This document shows positions 59,904 through 64,000 of a stretch of DNA of 64,000 bases, piece by piece. Position 1 is the first letter of the stretch; each line of letters starts with the position of its first letter. A model generated the notes under the pieces. It was not told the DNA's origin and did no database searches. It saw only the letters and a list, made by a program, of their open reading frames with translations. The stretch is from the NCBI RefSeq assembly GCF_002441855.2, contig NZ_CP029487.1:3100001-3164000 (forward strand), in the 5' to 3' direction. The DNA comes from Eubacterium maltosivorans. Its GTDB lineage: Bacteria; Bacillota; Clostridia; Eubacteriales; Eubacteriaceae. Position numbers and translations under genes: made by a program.

Positions 59904-60585
59904 AATTGAGCATGTATCACACCGCTATCCGCAGCAGGAGGATTTTGTCCTGAGGGATGTTTCAATCACACTGGAAGACAGCCAGATTGTTGGACTTTTA
60001 GGGACGAGCGGAAGCGGAAAATCAACGCTGGGACAGATAGCTGCCGGGCTGATCCGTCCGGCACAGGGAAGGGTACTCTATCAAGGCGAGCCCTTTCAGG
60101 CCCTGCCCGCAAAGGAAAAAAGGCGTAAACGCGTCCAGATGATCTTCCAACATCCCGAGGTATCCTTTAATCCCAGGCTTTCGCTGGATAAAAGCATGGC
60201 TGAGGTATACAGGCTCTGTAAAAAAGAGTATAACGAAGCGGCGCGGCGCGAAATGACAGAACATTTTGGTATCTATCCAGAGCAGCTGAAACGAGTGCCG
60301 GCACAGCTTTCAGGAGGCGAGCTCCAGCGGCTTGCCATTGCCAGAGCGCTTTTGCCAGAGCCGGATATTCTCATATTAGATGAGCCCACGTCCATGCTGG
60401 ATGTGATTTCACAGGCGCAGGTCATGCGCATGCTGCTCGCACTGCAGAAAAAAAGAAAGCTGTCCTACCTTTTTATTACCCATGACGTGGCCCTCTGCCG
60501 TTATGTGTCTCATAAGATTTATACCATTGAAGAGGGCATTATTGTTGAAGACAAGCAGCTTAATCCAGCTGCTGTTGATAAATAA
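59893..60585 (+). CDS. ABC importer ATPase 2, NikE/DppF-like
   Basis: A 230-residue ATPase, shorter than typical DppF because it lacks the C-terminal Cys-rich extension. [19 protein letters not shown] is Walker A, AQLSGGELQRLAIARAL the signature and ILILDEPTSMLD Walker B, with FITHDVALCRYV after it. It forms a heterodimer with the ATPase encoded at 58992. Confidence 0.9.
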   Translation: MGLKIEHVSHRYPQQEDFVLRDVSITLEDSQIVGLLGTSGSGKSTLGQIAAGLIRPAQGRVLYQGEPFQALPAKEKRRKRVQMIFQHPEVSFNPRLSLDKSMAEVYRLCKKEYNEAARREMTEHFGIYPEQLKRVPAQLSGGELQRLAIARALLPEPDILILDEPTSMLDVISQAQVMRMLLALQKKRKLSYLFITHDVALCRYVSHKIYTIEEGIIVEDKQLNPAAVDK

Positions 60586-60611
60586 CCATTTATTAAAGGA
60601 GTAAAAAAGAA

Positions 60612-62255
60612 ATGAAAATTAAAAGAGTGATCGCAGCCTGTTTGGCAGCTGTGATGGTGGCATTGCCCTTGTCGGGCTGTGGAAACGCAGGAGGCGGGCA
60701 GCAGGGAAATGGGTCAGGGCACGTAGAGGTGCTGCGTATCGGGACAACCTACAAAAACGATGGCTACAGCGCCATGAACAGTGAAAGCGCTTATGGCCGC
60801 CTCAACTACCATTCCTTTTCGCAGCTGAATTTATGGCGTTTTGATGAGGAAGGAAAGCTGACTGGAGACGGCTGTTTTTTCAAAAAATGGGAGATCAGCG
60901 ATGATAACAGGCAGGTTACCCTTCACTTCGATCCGCTGGGCAGCTTAAAATGGCATGACGGCGAGCCAGTGACCATTGAAGATGTGCTGTTTACCTTCGA
61001 TTATTATAAGCAGCAGAACATGACCTGGTTCTTAAAAATCACATCTGTCGACCAGATTGACGATACCAGTATCCGTCTGAATTTTGATGACAGCGAAGCC
61101 TTTGCGTTTATGAATGAGGCAACCCTGTCTTACTACATTTTACCAAAACATATCTGGGAAAACGTCACAGAGTCCAAAAAGTATACAGAGCCCAACGCCG
61201 CAGTCGGCTGCGGACCCTATAAATTCGTTTCAGCCGACGAGGATGCCCAGACATCCTATTATGAAGCAGTGAGCGATTACCCGCTGGGAGAGATCACCGT
61301 GGATAAAGTTGAGCTGAAGAGCTTTGATAACCAGTCCTCCCTGATCATGGCAATGCAGTCCGGGGAGATCGACGTCATGTACGGATACTCCTCCTCACTG
61401 GACACCACACTGCTGCCAACCATCGAAAGCGACTCCAATATCGACCCGGGAGAAAGCCTGAATTCCGCCACCTATCAGATCGTTTTTGGGTTCAATCAGT
61501 ACCCGACAAACGACCTCAATTTCAGAAAAGCCGTTCGTTATGCTCTGGATTACGAGCTTCTTGCCCAGTCCATCGGCGGCGGACATGGCCAGATCGCCAA
61601 TGAAGGCGCTGTGTCGCCCGCCTGCCTGGGCTATGACAGCAGCCTTCCAGAAAATAAACGGGACTTGAAAAAAGCCGCTGAGCTGCTGGACCAGGCGGGC
61701 TTTGTGGATAAAGACGGCGATGGCATGCGCGAGCTTCCAGACGGCAGCCCCATGAATGTGAAAATCGCCCTTCAGGGATCAACCGAAATTTATAAGCGCA
61801 TCGCAGAAATGCTTCAGACCAATCTGGCAGAAGCAGGAATACGGGTATCTGTTGACGAGCAGACCATTTCAAATCCAGACTATACTAAACAGCTGAGAAC
61901 AAACAGCGCGTATGAAATCTATCTGGGCATGACCACGGTCGGTATTGCCAGTTGGACAGGCATTGCCAGCTACATTGCCGATATTACCATGACGAGCAAT
62001 CAGCATTTTGGAACCTACGCCGACCCGGCTTATCTGGACGCTTACTCAGGAATGATGAAATCCGAAAACTATGACGAATACAGCGCAGCTTTTAAGGATA
62101 TCCAGAAAATGAACGCCGAACAGGCTCCGGGCATTGCTCTGGCCATCATGAAAACCTACTTCCCTTACCGTACCGATAAGATCACCGGCTGGGTAAACTA
62201 CCCTTCACGCGGCGTGATCAATGGCGAGACCTGGTATAAGGCCGTCGCCAAATAA
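60612..62255 (+). CDS. Peptide/nickel-type ABC substrate-binding lipoprotein
   Basis: A 547-residue family 5 solute-binding protein. The lipobox LSGC lies near residue 22, followed by a Gly/Gln-rich linker. LKWHDGEPVTIEDVLFTFDYYK is the family block; NPDYTKQLRTNSAYEIYLG and FRKAVRYALDYELLAQSIGGGHG are later blocks. It is lipid-anchored outside the cell and defines what the importer takes up: a peptide, a metal chelate or nickel. Last gene of the operon, with a perfect terminator after it. Confidence 0.9.
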   Translation: MKIKRVIAACLAAVMVALPLSGCGNAGGGQQGNGSGHVEVLRIGTTYKNDGYSAMNSESAYGRLNYHSFSQLNLWRFDEEGKLTGDGCFFKKWEISDDNRQVTLHFDPLGSLKWHDGEPVTIEDVLFTFDYYKQQNMTWFLKITSVDQIDDTSIRLNFDDSEAFAFMNEATLSYYILPKHIWENVTESKKYTEPNAAVGCGPYKFVSADEDAQTSYYEAVSDYPLGEITVDKVELKSFDNQSSLIMAMQSGEIDVMYGYSSSLDTTLLPTIESDSNIDPGESLNSATYQIVFGFNQYPTNDLNFRKAVRYALDYELLAQSIGGGHGQIANEGAVSPACLGYDSSLPENKRDLKKAAELLDQAGFVDKDGDGMRELPDGSPMNVKIALQGSTEIYKRIAEMLQTNLAEAGIRVSVDEQTISNPDYTKQLRTNSAYEIYLGMTTVGIASWTGIASYIADITMTSNQHFGTYADPAYLDAYSGMMKSENYDEYSAAFKDIQKMNAEQAPGIALAIMKTYFPYRTDKITGWVNYPSRGVINGETWYKAVAK

Positions 62256-62273
62256 TACGTGAAACCCGAATTT

Positions 62274-62315
62274 ATAAAAGCTGCATTGCGCCAAAAAAGC
62301 GGATGCAGCTTTTAT
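62274..62315 (+). terminator. Terminator of the ABC importer operon
   Basis: ATAAAAGCTGCAT and ATGCAGCTTTTAT are exact complements across a 16-nt loop, followed by TTTG. Confidence 0.85.
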
Positions 62316-62383
62316 TTTGTTCAGGTATTCACGATTTAAGATTAGAGCTTTCTTAAGAGATTCAGCCTTTTTATAAAGAGAAT

Positions 62384-62412
62384 TTGACAAAAAGCATCCT
62401 GTGGGTTATACT
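62384..62412 (+). promoter_or_regulatory. Cold-shock gene promoter
   Basis: TTGACA and TATACT with a 17-bp spacer, about 165 bp upstream of the start codon. The resulting leader (62419-62576), without an ORF of note, is long, as is usual for cold-shock mRNAs that act as thermosensors. Confidence 0.8.
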
Positions 62413-62576
62413 AAGAATGTATTTAAGAGAGTATCAATTGATTTCACATATTTTTGCAAGTCGTTTTTGTCTACTTAAGTTCAATGTAAGCTTGGTGACA
62501 AGAGGGTTTGCAAAAATATGTGTTTTTTTATTCTACGATTGCGAATATAATATAATATTTCAGGAGGTACCAATTA

Positions 62577-62777
62577 ATGAATAATGGTACAGTAAAATGG
62601 TTTAACAGTGACAAAGGTTTTGGTTTTATTTCAAGAGAAGAAGGCGATGACGTATTCGTTCATTTTTCTTCAATCATGGGCGGCGGCTTTAAGTCTTTAA
62701 ATGAAGGCGACAAGGTAAGCTTTGATATCGAACAGGGCGCTCGCGGCCTTCAGGCTTCAAACGTAACTGTTATCTAA
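62577..62777 (+). CDS. Cold-shock protein (CspA family)
   Basis: A 66-residue OB-fold RNA/DNA chaperone. [29 protein letters not shown] includes RNP1 (KGFGFI) and RNP2 (VFVHF). Length and sequence are standard. A very strong site, AGGAGGTACC, precedes the start. Expression probably rises in the cold through the long leader. Monocistronic. Confidence 0.95.
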   Translation: MNNGTVKWFNSDKGFGFISREEGDDVFVHFSSIMGGGFKSLNEGDKVSFDIEQGARGLQASNVTVI

Positions 62778-62798
62778 ATAAAACGCCATAAATAGCTT

Positions 62799-62828
62799 TA
62801 AGCCGGATTAAAAATCCGGCTTATTTTT
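62799..62828. terminator. Bidirectional terminator csp / 71-residue protein gene
   Basis: TAAGCCGGATT pairs with AATCCGGCTTA around AAA, followed by TTTTTG on the plus strand. It overlaps the 3' end of the minus-strand gene. Confidence 0.85.
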
Positions 62829-63036
62829 GTGTTTGCGCGCGTTGTTTTTCCAATATCCAGGCACTGGCCTGTTCTGATTTCAAGTGAATGGTGTAGCCAA
62901 GATCTCTGGCTGCGAGGACAATTTCGTCCGGTAGACAACCGTTGGAAAAATAAAGCGTTAACTGTCCTTTGGGATTAAAGGTTTTGTGTAAGGTTTGTTC
63001 AGTGATGTAATCCTTAATGGCTGCTAACCGTTTCAT
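62821..63036 (-). CDS. Hypothetical 71-residue protein
   Basis: A small basic protein beginning MKRLAAIKDYITEQTL, with a middle that reads GQLTLYFSNGCLPDEIVLAARDLGY. No family recognised, no signal peptide, one Cys. The start has AAGGAGG 8 nt upstream, and the gene ends in a shared terminator, so it is likely real. Its 5' region borders the array of sigma-B-like promoters on the other strand. Confidence 0.65.
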   Translation of the reverse strand: MKRLAAIKDYITEQTLHKTFNPKGQLTLYFSNGCLPDEIVLAARDLGYTIHLKSEQASAWILEKQRAQTQK

Positions 63037-63101
63037 CTATAGGCCTCCTTGCTTTTTTTATAAATATATCCAAAAGAAATTTTTTTTAACTGCTATAAGA
63101 T

Positions 63102-63126
63102 GTTTTAAAGGTTACGGAAAGGGTAT
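63102..63126 (+). promoter_or_regulatory. Sigma-B-like promoter, copy 1
   Basis: GTTTTA, 13 bp, GGGTAT. The sequence after it, ATAAATGATTTTGTCAACAT, resembles that after the copies at 63240 and 63577. A sigma-A type TTGTCA-N16-TATAAT (63135-63162) lies just downstream. Confidence 0.55.
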
Positions 63127-63132
63127 AAATGA

Positions 63133-63243
63133 TTTTGTCAACATATACAAATCTCCTATAATTTGTATGGTAACCTCTTTTCATTTAGCTCAGTCTCCCT
63201 GCGGGACACCCATGAAGCCACTTTCCGAAGTGGCTTCATGTTT
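63133..63243 (+). ncRNA. Candidate small RNA 1
   Basis: The possible transcript from promoter copy 1 contains AATCTCC and AGTCTCCCTG segments complementary to Shine-Dalgarno sequences. It ends in a perfect 13-bp hairpin (arms 63211-63223 and 63228-63240) with only TTT after it, so termination is uncertain. No ORF with a ribosome site is visible. Confidence 0.4.
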
Positions 63244-63264
63244 AAATACTTTTGTATTGGATAT
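63240..63264 (+). promoter_or_regulatory. Sigma-B-like promoter, copy 2
   Basis: GTTTAA, 13 bp, GGATAT, followed by AAATAGTTCTGAACA. The -35 box starts at the last base of the hairpin of candidate RNA 1. Confidence 0.6.
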
Positions 63265-63270
63265 AAATAG

Positions 63271-63361
63271 TTCTGAACAACATACCTCAAATTTAATTTA
63301 CATCTCCCCAAATTTTACTCTCCCTTTTAAAAGTCTCCGGTCCTGAATCGGAGGCTTTTTT
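63271..63361 (+). ncRNA. Candidate small RNA 2 with CUCCC motifs
   Basis: About 90 nt from promoter copy 2 to an intrinsic terminator (AGTCTCCG 63332-63339 with CGGAGGCT 63349-63356, then T-run). The unpaired part is almost free of G and has CATACCTC, CATCTCCCC and ACTCTCCC, all able to pair with Shine-Dalgarno sequences. It shares its 5' segment with candidate RNA 3. Confidence 0.55.
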
Positions 63362-63372
63362 ATTTCAGGCAT

Positions 63373-63496
63373 AAAAAAAGACCAGACAGCGCTGGACATC
63401 AATCAAATCTAACAGGTTTGTCTCAGATGGCTGCGGTCTACTAAAAAAGATAGGGGTAGTACCGTGCTCTGAGAAAAACGTTAGACTTCTAATTAC
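63373..63496 (-). ncRNA. Candidate structured RNA on the minus strand
   Basis: A minus-strand promoter reads TTGCAT-N17-TATAAT (plus positions 63531-63503). The transcript can fold into nested stems: TCTAAC (63408) with GTTAGA (63480), TCTCAGA (63421) with TCTGAGA (63468), and GGT..ACTA (63435) with TAGTACC (63457). It ends with AGCGCTGTCTGGTC and seven T. No ORF. Family not recognised. Confidence 0.55.
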
Positions 63497-63502
63497 TTTT
63501 TT

Positions 63503-63531
63503 ATTATACCACATCAGCGTCCATTATGCAA
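63503..63531 (-). promoter_or_regulatory. Promoter of the minus-strand candidate RNA
   Basis: On the minus strand TTGCAT and TATAAT are separated by 17 bp. Confidence 0.65.
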
Positions 63532-63576
63532 AAATTCTTAAGACATGCCTAAAAGAGATCAAAAAGAAGAGCGTAT

Positions 63577-63601
63577 GTTTAAACGCCCAGGCCAGGGGTA
63601 T
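63577..63601 (+). promoter_or_regulatory. Sigma-B-like promoter, copy 3
   Basis: GTTTAA, 13 bp, GGGTAT is an exact match to the Bacillus sigma-B consensus with standard spacing. It is followed by AAATAGTTTTGAACACACAT. Confidence 0.65.
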
Positions 63602-63607
63602 AAATAG

Positions 63608-63708
63608 TTTTGAACACACATACCTCTTACTTAGATTAAGCGAAATACCTAATCTCCCCCAATACTTTTCCTTTCAAGCGCCCCCGGTTTTTAAGCCGGG
63701 GGTTTTTT
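63608..63708 (+). ncRNA. Candidate small RNA 3 with CUCCC motif
   Basis: About 100 nt from promoter copy 3 to a strong terminator (CCCCCGG 63681-63687 with CCGGGGG 63696-63702, then T6). The unpaired part has CATACCTC, ATACCT and AATCTCCCCC. The first ~20 nt match candidate RNA 2 closely, showing that they are paralogous. Confidence 0.55.
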
Positions 63709-63832
63709 GTTTGAAAAAGAGGCGCGGAGAGGACAGGAGGGTAGCTTTTTTATTAGGACAGATATAAAAAATGTGTTAAAATAACAGAAAAGGGGAGCGT
63801 TGACAGCGCCCTATAAAAAGGCGGTATACTTC

Positions 63833-64000
63833 ATGAATTATAAGATCATTTATTTTGAGGGCGAGGGCTTTACCTCGCTGGCAGATTTTAAGAAGGCATA
63901 TATCCTTGACATCGACCGGATGCCCACCATCATTGCCTATGACAAGGGACAGCGGCTTGAGTTGCGGAATATCCGCAGCGTTACCACCGAGGAGCTGAAG
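63833..64000 (+). CDS. Hypothetical protein, N-terminus only (runs off the window)
   Basis: An open frame of 56 codons to the end of the window, starting MNYKIIYFEGEGFTSLADFKKAYI and continuing with IDRMPTIIAYDKGQRLEL. AAAGGCGG lies 10 nt upstream. A TTGACA-N19-TATACT pair at 63800-63830 is too close to the start to be its promoter as drawn, so the true start might be further in. No family can be named from this fragment. Confidence 0.55.
   Translation, partial: MNYKIIYFEGEGFTSLADFKKAYILDIDRMPTIIAYDKGQRLELRNIRSVTTEELK

Noticed and set aside
63373-63496. Type I toxin-antitoxin pair in the gene-poor right end
   Set aside because: No short hydrophobic ORF with a ribosome site is present on either strand opposite the minus-strand RNA.

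Overview
The window reads as a chromosomal segment of an anaerobic, acetogen-like Clostridia member, most plausibly the Eubacterium limosum / Acetobacterium group (an inference from gene content, not a search). It has moderate GC coding DNA with very AT-rich intergenic DNA, strong AGGAGG ribosome sites, sigma-A style TTGACA-N17-TATAAT promoters, URO-D family methyltransferase-like genes, an HD-type exopolyphosphatase and SpoIIE-type phosphatase signalling. Intergenic DNA carries a recurrent palindromic terminator family and a small inverted-repeat element.

Layout. 1-9 kb: end of polyphosphate kinase, exopolyphosphatase, a hydrolase, a PEBP-like protein, a candidate structured RNA with its own promoter and terminator, a glycosyltransferase, a metallophosphoesterase, a DUF2148 protein, a GyrI-like protein and a YkvI-like permease. 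9-15 kb: tpiA and rpiB, divergent from a sigma-54 activator with an HPr-like N-terminus, followed by a -24/-12 promoter and dhaM-dhaK-dhaL. 15-18 kb: a zinc-ribbon protein and a polar amino-acid ABC importer interrupted by a MITE-like element. 18-29.4 kb: an accessory block of three TetR regulators, three URO-D-like proteins each followed by a 44-49 residue protein, and three transporters. 29.4-34 kb: a FAD/Fe-S oxidoreductase, an asparaginase, a hydantoinase/oxoprolinase protein and tRNA-Arg(ACG). 34-39.8 kb: a LytTR response regulator, a GHKL sensor kinase and a secreted Cys-ladder leucine-rich-repeat protein whose C-terminal anchor is cut off by a frameshift.

39.7-55.3 kb is the most notable locus: a divergent Sfp-type phosphopantetheinyl transferase and a tightly packed six-gene operon encoding a membrane SpoIIE/RsbU-like phosphatase, a MATE exporter fused to an RsbW-like ATPase domain, an RsbV-like STAS protein, a free RsbW-like kinase, a PaaK-like adenylating enzyme and a 3008-residue NRPS (A-PCP-C-A-PCP-C-A-PCP-reductase). 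The predicted product is a reductively released peptide or acyl-peptide aldehyde or alcohol, with export and signalling encoded in the same transcript.

55.3-62.3 kb: a DUF3786 protein, then a methyltransferase plus complete peptide/nickel-type ABC importer operon. 62.3-64 kb: a cold-shock gene with a long leader, a small unknown gene, and about 800 bp without an evident protein gene. That stretch holds three evenly built sigma-B-like promoters (GTTTWA-N13-GGRTAT), two of which head short C/U-rich transcripts with strong terminators, plus a candidate RNA on the opposite strand. A partial gene runs off the right edge.
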